64,000 nucleotides of DNA, taken from positions 33,661,736 to 33,725,735 of the forward strand of contig CM042952.1 of the NCBI GenBank assembly GCA_023678885.1, written 5' to 3'. The notes under the pieces were generated by a model that saw only the letters and a list, made by a program, of their open reading frames with translations, did no database searches and was not told the origin of the DNA. This document shows positions 12,861 through 24,770 of this stretch, piece after piece; the stretch's first letter is position 1, and every line of letters begins with the position of its first letter. This DNA is from Pogostemon cablin (lineage: Eukaryota; Streptophyta; Magnoliopsida; Lamiales; Lamiaceae). The translations under genes and the position numbers were made by a program.

Positions 12861-13087
12861 TACTTCGTCCGTCCGAAAGAGGGCATTTTGCTTTTGTGCA
12901 CGTTGATTAAGAAGTATTGTTATTTAATATGTAGTGGGTAGTTGTATTAGTGGGAGTGTGGATCCCATATTTTAATTGTATTAGTGGGTGTGTGTGGATC
13001 CCATCTGTGTAAAAAATGAAGTGACCCTCTTTTAAACGGACGATCAAAATGGAAAAAATACCCTCTTTCGAGCGGATAGAGGAAGTA
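12861..13087. mobile_element. Stowaway-type MITE, nested
   Basis: The element starts TA-CTTCGTCCGTCCGAAAGAGG and ends with the imperfect complement CCTCTTTCGAGCGGATAGAGGAAG-TA, a TA target site on each side. Length is about 223 bp between the TAs. The interior (GTTGATTAAGAAGTATTGTT, then GTAGTGGGTAGTTGTATTAG) is shared with the element at 60.3 kb. TIR sequence, TA target and length fit Tc1/mariner-derived Stowaway MITEs. Confidence 0.8.
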
Positions 13088-13371
13088 TCAATATTTAGTT
13101 AAATTTGCTCCACTTTAGTATTGAGATTAATATTATTTGTTTGGTATACGGAAGTGAAAAATGAAAAATGAGATAAAATTGGTTAAATAAAAATATGATA
13201 TAAATTAATTGGAGTGAAAATATTCAAATGACCTGCAAAGGACCAAAATGTTGAATTTTATGAAGTTAATGGACTAATTTCAAAATTGTTATAAAATTAA
13301 CGGACTAATTTCAAAATTGAAAAAGTTAATGGACTAATTTCAAAATGAGTGAAAGTTAACGGACAAAAAAA

Positions 13372-13373
<2 letters not shown>

Positions 13374-13412
<39 letters not shown>
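13374..13412. repeat. (AT)n microsatellite
   Basis: About 38 bp of AT dinucleotides abutting the right end of the inverted-repeat element. Confidence 0.95.
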
Positions 13413-13416
<4 letters not shown>

Positions 13417-14076
13417 TAATGTATAATAAATATATAATATAATTATATATAAATTAATAAATATATACCTATAATATATATATGAATTTTTTTTATGTAT
13501 TAAATACAGTATTTAAAAAATTTAATATAGTAAAAAAATTTATTAAAAAATTCATTATACAAGTTTCTATGTCTATTATCAGAATATATATATCAAAAAA
13601 AATTAACAACATAAATATGACGAGCTAATTAAATTAAAATTATACCAATAATAGTGTGTAAATGTGTGATCGTTAATTGCAGACATAAAAATAATTTCCA
13701 TAATTAAATCATATGAATGTGTACGTGATATATATCATCATCATCTCTGAATATATAATATATTGTGTTGAAAAGACGAATAATGGAAAAGATATGAATT
13801 TGAATATTTATGGAAAAACAAAATATGGTAAATATATGTTATGAGAATAATTGCATATACATATGGAAAAGATATATAGAAGCAAGAAAACATTACGCGT
13901 TCATCATAGTACCAACTCCTCTTCAATCAATTAAAATTAAATTACAGGTAATTAAAATCGTTTTACAGCTCATACCCGAACAGCCTTCAATTTTAATTAA
14001 AAATAAACACATGATCTGTCACCGTTAATCTTTGAATCAACGGTGAGTATGATTTGGAGAGCAGAGTAATTGAATC

Positions 14077-14084
14077 TATAAATA
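14077..14084 (+). promoter_or_regulatory. TATA box candidate
   Basis: TATAAATA, 84 bp ahead of the ATG at 14168 of a small ORF with a signal-peptide-like start. Confidence 0.45.
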
Positions 14085-14167
14085 GGATAACTAATTACAC
14101 ATACATACGCTTTACCCTCTAGCTCCCTCAAAAAATTGTGTGTGTGTGTGTGTTTCAGAATTTTTCA

Positions 14168-14404
14168 ATGGCGGTTACTAGGGTTTGCTTTTTCTTAACG
14201 TTGGCGTTTCTGACTTATGCCCCATCCGCTGCTCACTCTACATCACTGCTGTCGCAAACCCGCCTTCTCACCCGGCCATCTCCCCGTCTCTGTCACTACC
14301 TTCTCACCTCTGTCACCCGTCCATCTCCCAGTCTCTGCCACCTGTCATCGCGCCTGCTCATACCGGTCACCCATCCATCTCTCCGTCACCTGCTCATGGG
14401 TTGA
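14168..14404 (+). CDS. possible small secreted Ser/Pro-rich protein, maybe frameshifted
   Basis: ATG 14168 opens a 78-codon frame. It starts MAVTRVCFFLTLAFLTYAPS, which looks like a cleavable signal peptide, and a TATA box sits upstream. After about residue 30 the encoded sequence is Leu/Arg/Ser-rich and unremarkable. The overlapping frame ending at 14445 instead carries PPSHPAISPSLSLPSH and PPVIAPAHTGHPSISPSPAH, the Ser/Pro/Ala-His pattern of arabinogalactan-type cell-wall proteins. A one-base shift after the signal peptide would join the two, so this may be a frameshifted remnant. I do not recognise a specific family. It may also be a chance ORF in a CCATC-rich tract. Confidence 0.35.
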   Translation: MAVTRVCFFLTLAFLTYAPSAAHSTSLLSQTRLLTRPSPRLCHYLLTSVTRPSPSLCHLSSRLLIPVTHPSLRHLLMG

Positions 14405-14445
14405 CCCTCTCACATTCCCATCAACAAATAACCCGTGTTAAATGA

Positions 14446-15069
14446 GAGTTTTTTTTTTTTTTTAATATTGATTCAATGATTTGTGTATTCCGTATGTTTT
14501 CGCATGTAGTATATTAATTAGTAGCTTAAATTTCTTCATACAGGCCAAAAATAATTAATATTTAAGCATTAAAATTTCCTAAAAAAGAAAAATCTAGAAA
14601 GAATTAATAAAGAAATTCTCACCCACATGAAAGTGAATCGGATTGGTGGACGAAAAGCCAAGTAACGAACTGCAGGTGAAATCAGATCTTGATCGTTGAT
14701 ATTTGGCGTGGCGTCTCGGCACCGCTGGATTAAATTAGATTCGCGCGAAAAGAGAAGGCAGTTTATTGGATGTCACGTGCCTACAGTGTGAACTGTATGA
14801 CAGAGTAGGAAGACTCATTGGACCAACTTTATAATCTTTCGCCCCTTTCCTCTTCGCTAATCTCTCTCTCCATATATCTTCTTAATTAATTCTTGAAGCC
14901 TATTATAAATCTTTTCGGATATTGTGATCTCCTCCCTCATTCTAATCCCATGAATATCTCCTCCACATGAAATTAGGGCTTTTTCTTTCGGTGGGGGGAG
15001 GGGGTTTATTTCAGATTTTTCTAGGGTTTTTATTTATTGGCGATCCCTGTAATTTGAGCCATTGTTAAT
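14446..15069. other. intergenic, PEPKR2 promoter region
   Basis: No coding signal. The last part (about 14800-15060) is CT-rich, as plant promoters and leaders often are; GTCACGTGCC at 14771-14780 contains a CACGTG G-box core. The transcription start of PEPKR2 probably lies near here. Confidence 0.4.
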
Positions 15070-15311
15070 ATGTGGGGAACTCCCCATTTCCTTGAATTTG
15101 CGGCTGGAGAAAGTTCGGGAAACCATGTTATTCAGGTACGGATTTTTAGGAATTGTTTAGTGTATCTGATTAATCTATTTTGATGTTGGTTCCATTGGGG
15201 TTTACGCACGGTCGATTCGGTTAGTTTTATATCGCCCATCTTCGAAAATTGCAGGATGTTGCCGAACTTGTTATGGAGGATTTTTTCTTGGAGTCGTTGG
15301 CGTTAGGTTAA
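15070..15311 (+). promoter_or_regulatory. spliced 40-codon upstream ORF in the PEPKR2 leader
   Basis: ATG 15070 opens a frame of 22 codons (MWGTPHFLEFAAGESSGNHV, then IQ) to a donor after 15135 (CAG|GTACGG). An acceptor at 15251-15254 (GCAG) joins it in phase to 18 codons at 15255-15308 (DVAELVMEDFFLESLALG) and TAA at 15309-15311. The main kinase ATG follows 100 bp later. Codon-phase continuity over the intron and the protein-like composition suggest more than chance. Whether it is translated or conserved cannot be seen from one sequence. Confidence 0.5.
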
Positions 15312-15410
15312 GACAATTCTTTAGTGTTTTCTTTGAAGCGTCGCTCAATTTTTGTAATTAGGTTTATGATTTCCGAAAGTCGAGAAAGGTAATTGCTTTA
15401 GATTTTTTTG

Positions 15411-18054
15411 ATGGAGTGTTTGGGTAAAAAGAGGAAGGGAGTCGAGATCTCACCTGGGTGTCAAAAGGATGTCGAGGATGAAACCCGATTGACAATGCTA
15501 TGGTCGCATTTGTCACTGGAAGATTATTCAAGAAGGAAAAAGAAGTGCAAGGAAGTTGTAATCTCGAAAATTGCTGATTCGAATAGAAGTGTTGTAAATG
15601 GTGTTGTCACTGCCCCAGCATGTGGAACTGCCCGCTTGGAATTTCCAGGCAGAGGTCTTAAGAGGAAAATTGGTTGTATTGATACAGCGACTCGATTAGG
15701 TAGGAAGAAGAAGATTGATCTGGATTATGAACTGACTAAAACTATAGGGCAAGGAAAGTTTGGATCCGTGGTGTTATGTCGAAGCAAGGCAACTGGGGAG
15801 GAGTTTGCTTGCAAGACTTTGAGGAAAGGGGAGGAGATTGTGCACCGGGAGGTGGAGATAATGCAGCATCTCTCTGGTCATCCGGGTGTTGTGACACTGA
15901 AGGCAGTATATGAAGATGCTGAATCTTTTCATTTAGTGATGGAGCTTTGCTCAGGGGGACGGTTGCTTGATCAGATGGCTAGAGAAGGCCTGTACTCGGA
16001 GCAGAAGGCTGCTCATATAATTAAGGAGTTGATGCTGGCTGTTCGATACTGCCATGAGATGGGTGTAGTTCACAGGGACATAAAGCCTGAAAATATCCTC
16101 CTCACCACCTCTGGACAGATGAAGCTTGCTGACTTTGGATTAGCTGTGAGAATTTTAGATGGTAATACAACAATGCCACTTTGTGATGTCGTTTTGTTGT
16201 ACTGTGTAGTTTTGGATTGTTCAAAACGCATATTGAGTGCCTCTTCCATGTGCAGAATGTGAAATGCTATCATGAACCCAATAATCATTTTCTAGAGAAG
16301 AGTATAAAATATAATCACTGTACTGATTTAGTTTCACTTTCAATGGCTTGTCATGATATTAAGTGCATGTATGATTGCATTTTCATCAAGTTTCAAAATT
16401 TTCATGTCATTGGTATCTTTGGTTTGACATCCACTTGCCTGTCTGGTGCAAGGGTGAGTTTCATTTTGTTAGGCAGCAAGTTGAGTTGATCTTTAAACGT
16501 TTGGCATCTCTCCTTGTAAATTTAAGCAGTGGAGTTATTTTGGTTTGTTTGCTGGTTCTTTCTATGGAATTTTATCAAGTTCAGAAATTTATACATTGAT
16601 GGTCATGGCCAAAGTTGCTCAAAAGTGTTGTTAGCTGGGAAATTATAAATCTGCCTTAATGAAGTGAAAATATGGTTGCAACTTAAAAATTAATGTTAGG
16701 TCTTTGGAATGCATGTGAACCTGTGTTGAAATTGAGATTATACAATTCAAAGTGCTGCAATCCTGATTATCAACGTTTTATTGCAATTTTTCTTATTTAA
16801 AGTTCGGTTCATGTTGGAGAATCTTGCAAAACTACTTCAGTTGTTGAACTGAAAAATAACTTCTTTAAGGTACTGGGCTTATAGAAAATGTATATATATG
16901 CAGGTCAGAAACTGACAGGTGTTGTTGGAAGCCCTGCTTATGTTGCCCCTGAGATTTTGGTTGGCAATTACTCAGAAAAGGTGGATATCTGGAGTGCCGG
17001 TGTCCTTCTTCATGCACTTTTGGTTGGCGTACTTCCATTTCAAGGTGATTCTTTGGACACTATGTTTGAGGCCATCAAGAAAGAAAAATTAGATTTTCTA
17101 GGTGGTGTTTGGGAATCTGTATCACAGCCTGCTCGTGATCTGCTATCGAAAATGCTGACAAGGAGTACCTCAGCAAGGCTAACTGCCGATGAGATTTTAA
17201 GTAAGTTGTCTGTTTGTGTAACTTTCATTTATATCTTGTTTCAAAATGAAATATCTGGTTTTTGACTGAAATTATGTTCTGTTTCTTATATTATTATTTT
17301 TTTAAAGAAGAAACAACATGGAGAGCTTTATCTTTTTTTGCAAATGTGTAGAAAATCATGGTTTTGTATATCATTTGGGCATTAAATTTCTTGAAATGTA
17401 TGTGTAATTATTACATCTGTATTCTGGAGGTCTTTGAAGTTATCCTTTCGGTATTTTGAGGTTAATTTCTCAACTCCAAAGTGTAACAACTGCAGCTGAA
17501 AAGATAGGAGTTATTGGTTGTATCAAAGATTGCTTTTTGAATTTCAAGTATGTTATGAGTTGACAGTGAATTAGAGAGATTAAATCATGTGATATCTAAC
17601 TTGTAATGGTCATCTCTATCTGTCAAATTACTCACACCAGATTAAAGATGTTTATGTGGCTGTATCAATTTATATATTTTAATTATCTTAAACAGGGCAT
17701 CCGTGGATTGCTTTCTACACTGACCCAACTTTAAAGACTCTAAGTCTCGAACCAAAGAGGAACTCAATAAGGACATCAAGGCAACTGATTAGTATTCATG
17801 GGCCAGAGTCAGAGAGAAAAAGGCTAACTCGTTTTGACAGTCTCGGTGATGACTCAAGCTCTACGTCAGTTTCTAGTCATTCGTTGGAAGTAGTTGGTGG
17901 TGATGACGAGGGTTTGGTGGATGTACTAGCTGTAGCGATTTCACGCGTTCGTATATCAGAGCCAAAACGAAGCAGGATCTGCAGCCCTTCACGACCAATC
18001 CAACAGGAGTGTTCATCTAACTTGAAGAGTAGTAACCTGTGTACAGCATTCTGA
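15411..18054 (+). CDS. PEPKR2: Ser/Thr kinase PEPKR2 (PEP carboxylase kinase-related)
   Basis: A CDPK-SnRK-superfamily kinase without Ca-binding EF hands, of unknown substrate. Exons 15411-16161, 16904-17200 and 17696-18054 (TGA) give 468 residues. A basic N-terminal extension of about 105 residues (KKRK, RRKKKCK, GRKKKIDLDYEL) may act in nuclear import. The kinase domain spans about 106-354: Gly-loop GQGKFGSV (113-120), catalytic Lys in EFACKTL (135), VVHRDIKPEN with HRD at 221-223, DFG at 241-243, and GVVGSPAYVAPEIL in the activation segment, ending at HPWI. All catalytic residues are present. The Ser-rich tail (TRFDSLGDDSSSTSVSSHS) could be phosphorylated. The first ATG in frame is 15411; the leader has its own intron and a spliced upstream ORF. 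Confidence 0.92.
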
Positions 18055-21000
18055 CGAGAGGTATGACCTGCTAATGCATGTGAGGTTGGGAATAACTTAA
18101 TGGAGTCTAACAATGGTAACCTGAGCTGATGGTAGAAGAACTCCTCATGTACATAAAAGTCTTGGCTTTGAATAACAAAGAAAGGATTGTACATCTTCCA
18201 CTATCACATATATCAGTAAGAATCATGTATATAGTATAAAGCAACTAATCCTTTTTCATCTGAACTAATGCTTACCTCATGATATGCTATTCAGTCTTTG
18301 TGTGATGGAGATTGGAAGATTTAGGGTAATTATAGTTTAGATATGTTAGATATTAGTATGATTTAATTTTGATTTGTTTTCATTAATTTTATTTTTGTTT
18401 GTTATTTTAGTAATAAGTATTGTTGCCTGGTGATCTAATTAAATATTGTTTCAGGGGTAGAATTTGATGATGAAAAATGAGAGTTTTCTCTTTTTTGTCT
18501 TTTGTGGTATTCTTGAGAAGAATAATGAATTTGGGTTATCTGGCATTCCTCAGGAATCAATGGAAATTAGAGTTTGTTCTATGCATCTATAATACACTCT
18601 CTCAGCATTAGTTCTTAGTGGAAGATATGACACCAATGCCATATTGCATCAGCTCTCTCTACAATCCTTTTTGTATATTTTTCTGCCTTAATTTGTCTTT
18701 AAGTAAATCCAATAACAGCAAAATATTCATTTGGACTTTTATTTTTTGGTAATTATAAAACGATTTTGAATCTCAAATTTTTTGCAGTAGTTCCACCCGT
18801 GAGACAATTTTGAAGAGAGAGAGAGAGAGAAAGAAGTGATGAATGTGGAGTAACTGGGCCATTGGGCAAATCAATAAATCATTCCACGTTCACCATAAAG
18901 AAGTGTGCCAATCCCACAATCTTGACCACTATAAAAAAATAAAAGAGAGGGCCCTTCCCATTTAAATGATCTGAAGAATAATTTATTAAGTAGTAAATTC
19001 TCCATATCAGATATGTCTTATTTCATTTCAAGTGGGCCCAACAGTTTTTCCATGGCGCGTCCTAAAGTCAACTCTATAGCCCATTTCTTCCTGAGGGCTC
19101 CCTTTGCTAAGTATATCGAATTCCAGCATGGGTGTCAGAATTTGTGCTATCGGGTCGGATTTTTTATTTTTTAAATTTTTTTTATAAAATAAAAATATAT
19201 TTATAAATAAAAGTTATCTTAGTAATGATTTTCTTTTTTAAGGTAATATAGAACAGCTAAATAATGTAGAAATACTAAACATGATTAGGACGTATTCAAA
19301 TATGTAATATAATACTTCCTCTGTTACAAAAGGGAGTGTGAAGATAAGTATGGGAGAGAAAGTAATTAATATAATAGTGAAAAAAATTCTATCTACAATA
19401 TTATTTTTTAAAAAAATTAACAAAAATAATTATACATTAAGTACATATAAAATGAATTAACTTCATTCATAATTATTGCCCGTGTCTTTGGTAATAACAC
19501 TGAGAACATTAGACCAAATAAAAAAGGAGCTGGACGGCAGTAAAGTAAGCGAACTGGAATTTTTTTATTTAAAATAAAAATTAAAGAGATAAACTATATT
19601 CCAATAATTAAAGATAGAGATGCAGATTAAAAGGCCGTAATACACAAAAGGAAGGTTGCTTTAATAGTGTTGATAATTCCAGCTGGATTGAAGATGGAGA
19701 TGGTGGGCTTTGGCCCATGGGCTCCACTATTCTGACAACCCCCATCTCAATTAAATGCAGTATACGAAAAGACAATTAATAAAACTTTGAGGACCCATTT
19801 GCCAAGTTTTCTCCATTCACAGGATTTTTTTTTTACTGGTAAAATATAAATACTTATTAATTTAAATTCTAATTTCACCTCGTTTATAGGATTTCTACAC
19901 ACGTGAAGAAATTGCATACTCTTATTTACATAGATAGTAAGCTTAATTATTTAGGCTTATATGGTTTGATGAATGGCACATTTAGTGGAAAAATAATATT
20001 CCTATTTTAGGTTGATATTTTTCTTTTTAACGCATAAATTTTATCTTTTAACTTCCAACTATTAACCATAGAAGATATAATATCAAAGATATAATGATAT
20101 CCAAATTGCACTTTCAAAATTTTATTGTAAGTAATATTTATTGAATTGAATGAAGACATAGAAACAACATTTAGCGTACTTTGTAAATGTGCATGTAATA
20201 TTATTATATACTTTTAACTTCATGTACGTGTATACGTATAAATAGTGATGGTGACCAATGATATTTGTGACATTAGGTTTGCCTTGTCTTAATATCCTTG
20301 GCCATTGCCTTTCAAACAAGGAAATTTGACAATTCTTATAATACAACATAATATTTCATATAATTTCTTTTGTCCTAATGATACATTGAACCTATTACAT
20401 AAAATTATTTACATTCTAAATTATTCGTATAGTAGTTTACCTTTACATTAATTTACATTAAAAATGAATTAGTGTTAATTATTAAGTTATAATTATAATT
20501 TTAGTATTACCATAAAATGTGATATTTTTGCTATTTATTTCTTATTTTATTCTGTTTTATCCTGGTGTATAATCATTTTCTTATAATTTAATATCAATTT
20601 TTTGTATACTTTATACTTATATTTTAAGTTCATAATGGAAGAGTACTTTGAGTAAATTTGGATCTGAATAAAAACAAGTTCCCTTTTCAGTTTAACCTTA
20701 GGATAGAATTCTGATAATATAGAACCTGCAAGTTTTTTATTCTTTATAATTGTTTCTTTGGATATAATTTAATTTAATTAATTTAATCCTCCATAGTCTT
20801 ACTTAAGGTGGGGTTTATGAAGGCAAATCTAGAGCTAATTGATATACAAGACCCCACCCACGAATGTCTTAATAATTATTCGATGGGTTTAAAAATAATA
20901 ATAATAAAGTATAATAGTATGGATAAACCCTATTGTGGGTGATTGGATACACAATTAAATATTATTCATAACCATGAGCAATCACAAAGATGTGGACCTT

Positions 21001-21566
21001 CCTTTTAATAAACCCATAAATAAATAAAAAATATAAAAACAGCTTTAGATTTTGGATTGGAGTCACATGTCTGTGTATAATGTATTACAGATATTAGATG
21101 AATTAACATGTATGCAAAAGTAAAATCTTAACATTTTTTTCATTAGGATTATATATTTTTTTAAAATATAAATTTTATTACTCCATAAACTAAGTGACAA
21201 TTATTCAAATAGGAGATGTAATAAAATTGTAGGAAGATCCAAAAACTGCCTAACTAGTGCTTTAATATTGGCATCTCCACTGTTACTGGTAGAATTACTG
21301 AGGTTTATGGCTGATCTTGAAAAGTTTACCCCTTTTATAAATTATTTTGTGAACAGATGCATGTGAAGTATTCCAGTTTTATAAATTATTTTGAGATTAA
21401 ATTAATAAAAAAGCTGCATTATCATCAAGATTAGTGAAAACTTCCAAAAATACCGACAATTTAATATAATTCCAATCTTTCCCATGTGGGTTTTCTCCTC
21501 ACTTGCTGCTGTTCATTCCTGATCACTCTATCCAGCTCTCTCTCTCTCTCTCTATTTTTTCTCACT
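18055..21566. other. 3.5-kb AT-rich intergenic region
   Basis: No gene is seen on either strand. A short (GA)n tract lies at 18813-18830. A worn Stowaway-type end (CTTCCTCTGTTACAAAAGGGAG) lies near 19315. A (CT)n tract at about 21535-21554 sits just before the NPH3 ATG in its leader, with a 12-codon upstream ORF at 21484-21522. Confidence 0.55.
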
Positions 21567-23812
21567 ATGTGGGATTCAGAATCGGATTCTGTTGCAGTTG
21601 GAGATTATGGCAATGGAGTTGTATCAACTACCAAACCAGGCGTCGAAACAGATGGCTTTGAAAAGAGAGGCCAATCTTGGTATGCTTAACTGTTTTTCCT
21701 TTTCAGTATCTACCTACTTACATGAAATGTCTTAAGAGATAGCTTAATGTAAGAAGAGAATGTTTGTGTTGAATAGGTTTGTGTCTTCTGACATCGCGAG
21801 TGATCTGTTAGTTCAGATTGGAGATGTGAGTTTCCATCTACACAAGGTAGTTAATTAGTTGATTCAAGATTCTTGATTTGCACATCACACCTTATTTAAA
21901 AACTAATCAAGAATTATTAACCTTTGGACACTCAGTATCCTCTGCTTTCTCGAAGTGGGAAGGTGAATCGAATGATATACGAATCACGAGATGCTGAACT
22001 CAACAAGATCGCCATTGACGATCTCCCTGGAGGCCCCGAAGCTTTCGAGCTGGCAGCTAAGTTCTGCTACGGAATCGCCATCGATTTAACAGCAACTGTC
22101 ATCTCAGGTCTGAGATGTGCAGCAGAGTATCTGGAAATGACAGAGGATTTAGAAGAAGGCAATCTGATTTTCAAAACAGAGGCTTTCCTAAGCTACGTCG
22201 TTTTGTCCTCCTGGAGAGACTCCATTCTGGTCCTGAAGAGCTGCGAGAATCTGTCGCCATGGGCGGAGAATCTGCAGATAGTGAGGCGTTGCAGCGAGTC
22301 CATAGCATGGAAAGCTTGTGCTAATCCTAAAGGGATAAGATGGCAGTACACAGGGAAGCCTCCAAGATCCGTGTCCAGTCCTAAATGGAACGAGATGAAG
22401 GAATCGAGCGCGCCCCCCGACTGGTGGTTCGAGGATGTTTCCATCCTTCGAATCGACCACTTTGTTCGCGTGGTCACCGCGATCAAGGTGAAGGGCATGA
22501 GGTACGAGCTAATCGGAGCTGCGATCATGCATTATGCTGCGAAATGGCTGCCTGGTTTGATCAAGGAGGGGGAGGGATCCGTTGCACCTGTGGATGATGG
22601 GGTGGGAATGGCTAGTATAAGTGCTTCTAATGGGGGGAATTGGAAGGGGGGGCTTCACATGATCATAGCTGGTAATAAAGAGAGTATGCCGACAGTTCAA
22701 GCTAAAGATCAGAGGATGATTGTGGAGAGTTTGATTAGTATCATCCCTCAACAGAAAGACAGTGTTTCTTGCAGCTTTCTGCTTCGTTTGTTGAGAATGG
22801 CTAACATGTTGAAAGTGGCTCCTGCTCTGGTGACTGAACTGGAGAAACGAGTGGGGATGCAGTTCGAACAGGCCACTTTGGCTGATCTTTTGATCCCTTC
22901 TTTCAGTAAAAGTGAGACCATGTATGATGTTGATCTTGTTCAGAGGCTTCTGGAGCATTTTCTTGTTCAAGAACAGTCGGAGGGTTCGAGTCCCAGCAGA
23001 CAGGGTGATACAAAGATGTACGAAAGGGGGAGCAACAGCAATGCGAAGATGAGAGTGGCTAGGCTGGTGGATAGCTATCTTACTGAGGTGTCTAGAGATA
23101 GACATCTTTCATTGACCAAGTTTCAGGTTCTTGCTGAGGCATTGCCTGAATCTACTAGAACTTGTGATGATGGATTGTACAGAGCCGTCGATTCTTATCT
23201 CAAGGTTTTTTTCCTTCACAATTAAATGACCACCTCGTCTAAAGTAATACTGATCATATTTGTAAAATTGTGTAGGCTCATCCGACGCTGACAGAACACG
23301 AAAGGAAGAGGCTATGCCGTTTGATGGACTGCCAGAAGCTGTCGATGGACGCGTGCATGCACGCAGCACAAAACGAACGACTCCCACTCCGGGTGGTAGT
23401 CCAAGTCCTGTTCTCCGAGCAGGTGAAAATAAGCAATGCATTGGCGAACAGCACAATCAAAGAAGGCGGGGATCAGTCGCAGTACCAGCCGCTCGTTTCC
23501 AACAGGAAGACACTACTAGAAGGAACTCCTCAGTCCTTCCAGGAAGGATGGGCTGCTGCCAAGAAAGACATCAATACCCTCAAATTTGAACTGGAGGGCG
23601 TTAAGGCCAAGTATCTAGAGCTCCAGAACGAAATGGAAACGCTGCAGCGAGACCTAAATAAGCCGGCCAAGCCTAAGCACGCGTCTTCTGCCTGGACCTC
23701 AGGCTGGAAGAAGCTCAGCAAACTCACTAAGACCACTGACCACAACGACAACCATGGAAATCAAGATCCTACTAGAAAGACAACAAGAAGATGGAGAAAC
23801 TCCATTTCTTGA
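21567..23812 (+). CDS. NPH3: NPH3, phototropin-signalling BTB/NPH3 protein
   Basis: NPH3 links phototropin 1 to auxin redistribution in phototropism; it is a plasma-membrane-associated CUL3 adaptor (known of the family). Exons 21567-21679, 21777-21846, 21936-23204 and 23276-23812 (TGA) give 662 residues. The start MWDSESDS and the GQSW motif match the family N-terminus. The BTB domain covers about 40-150 (SDLLVQIGDVSFHLHKYPLL; ELAAKFCYGI). The NPH3 domain covers about 225-530, from DWWFEDVSILRIDHFVRVVT to MDACMHAAQNERLPLRVVVQ. A coiled coil lies near 579-613 (KKDINTLKFELEGVKAKYLE). The C-terminus RRWRNSIS keeps the 14-3-3-binding serine site. It is shorter than Arabidopsis NPH3 (about 746 residues), through shorter linkers. 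All junctions are in phase and no lesion is seen. Confidence 0.95.
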
Positions 23813-24682
23813 TCATCTAGACAAATTAGCTAGGATTGATGGTTTTGTTACCAACATTGTCTGTAAGATGGACTCTTCTTTTGCATGTTTTCTTCTGCTT
23901 AGATAATTCAATCATTTTACTTTGTGTATTGAAATCTTCATAATTAACCTATAACTAACTCAAAGTGGAGTAGGAATATAACATTCACTCCCAATGCAAC
24001 TACTACAATAGGAGGCAGATTACAATATGATCATCATCATACATCCTTAATTACATCTACTTTGAGCTAGACCACTTACTAATGTAGGAAAATGCAGCAT
24101 TTCTTTAAGTGGTAAGAATTGGGATTTGTATAATTTGTACAAGACTGGTTGGGCGTTGGTGGTTGAGAAATCATAACATGGAACCCTTAATATCCAAGAA
24201 TTAGGCATGATGAGACACCCCACTTCAGATCATGTCCCAAATAGAGATGCATCCATTCTGAAAAACACAGAGAGAGAATGAGGAACACACTTTATCTCAC
24301 AGACAAGTTACACGACAGATTAAGACACAATAACCATAAAATAATGCACCACCATTTCACACACTGTTGCATCTTATCTTCAGTATTACTGAATTTAAAA
24401 ATAAAAAATGGTTACTATATTTTAACTTATTATGTTGTGCATGAATTTTATGTTCCCACGGCCTATAGTACTAGAGCATCTGGACAAAAATTAACGTATA
24501 TTAACATCATGTTAGGTGGGAGAAATTAAGTTGTAAGAGAAAACCAACTTGTATACGGCAAGAAATAATTAAAGTATTTAATTAATTTCAAGAAATAATA
24601 TAGTGCTGCTTATTAATTAGTCATGTTTTATGAGAGATGTTGCGATTAAACCCCCAAATTATGATTTTAGTTCGAATTTCCG

Positions 24683-24684
<2 letters not shown>

Positions 24685-24762
<78 letters not shown>
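24685..24762. repeat. (AT)n microsatellite
   Basis: About 78 bp of uninterrupted AT dinucleotides. The apparent Ile/Tyr ORF across it is an artefact. Confidence 0.95.

Positions 24763-24770
<8 letters not shown>

Larger units (their letters stand above)
12373..13378. mobile_element. inverted-repeat element with ends GATTTTTTcGTCCGTTAACTTT
   Basis: The left end (about 12373-12480) reads GATTTTTTCGTCCGTTAACTTT and continues with AATTTAGTCCATAAG. The right end (about 13250-13378) reads the complement, AAAGTTAACGGACAAAAAAATC, preceded by three repeats of TTAAyGGACTAATTTCAAAAT. A second copy of the left end lies at 12557-12660, after an (AT)n tract. No transposase is visible, so this is a non-autonomous DNA element or a stack of them. 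(AT)n tracts flank both ends, which hides the target duplication. Confidence 0.6.
11891..14076. other. AT-rich intergenic region with nested transposon remnants
   Basis: No gene is seen. Bases about 12010-12250 repeat a string of the form TTTAATCAcAATTTTT..TTcAATcAAATRCATGAT, related to the arms of the long inverted-repeat element at 31.9-33.2 kb. The rest is listed separately: the element at 12.37-13.38 kb, its nested MITE and the (AT)n tracts. Confidence 0.6.

Noticed and set aside
12000..13700. CRISPR-like regularly spaced repeats
   Set aside because: The repeats are transposon ends and microsatellites with irregular spacing in a plant nuclear context.
22193..23105. Long minus-strand frames across NPH3
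   Set aside because: They are opposite-strand shadows of the NPH3 coding exon, with no family similarity and no splice logic.
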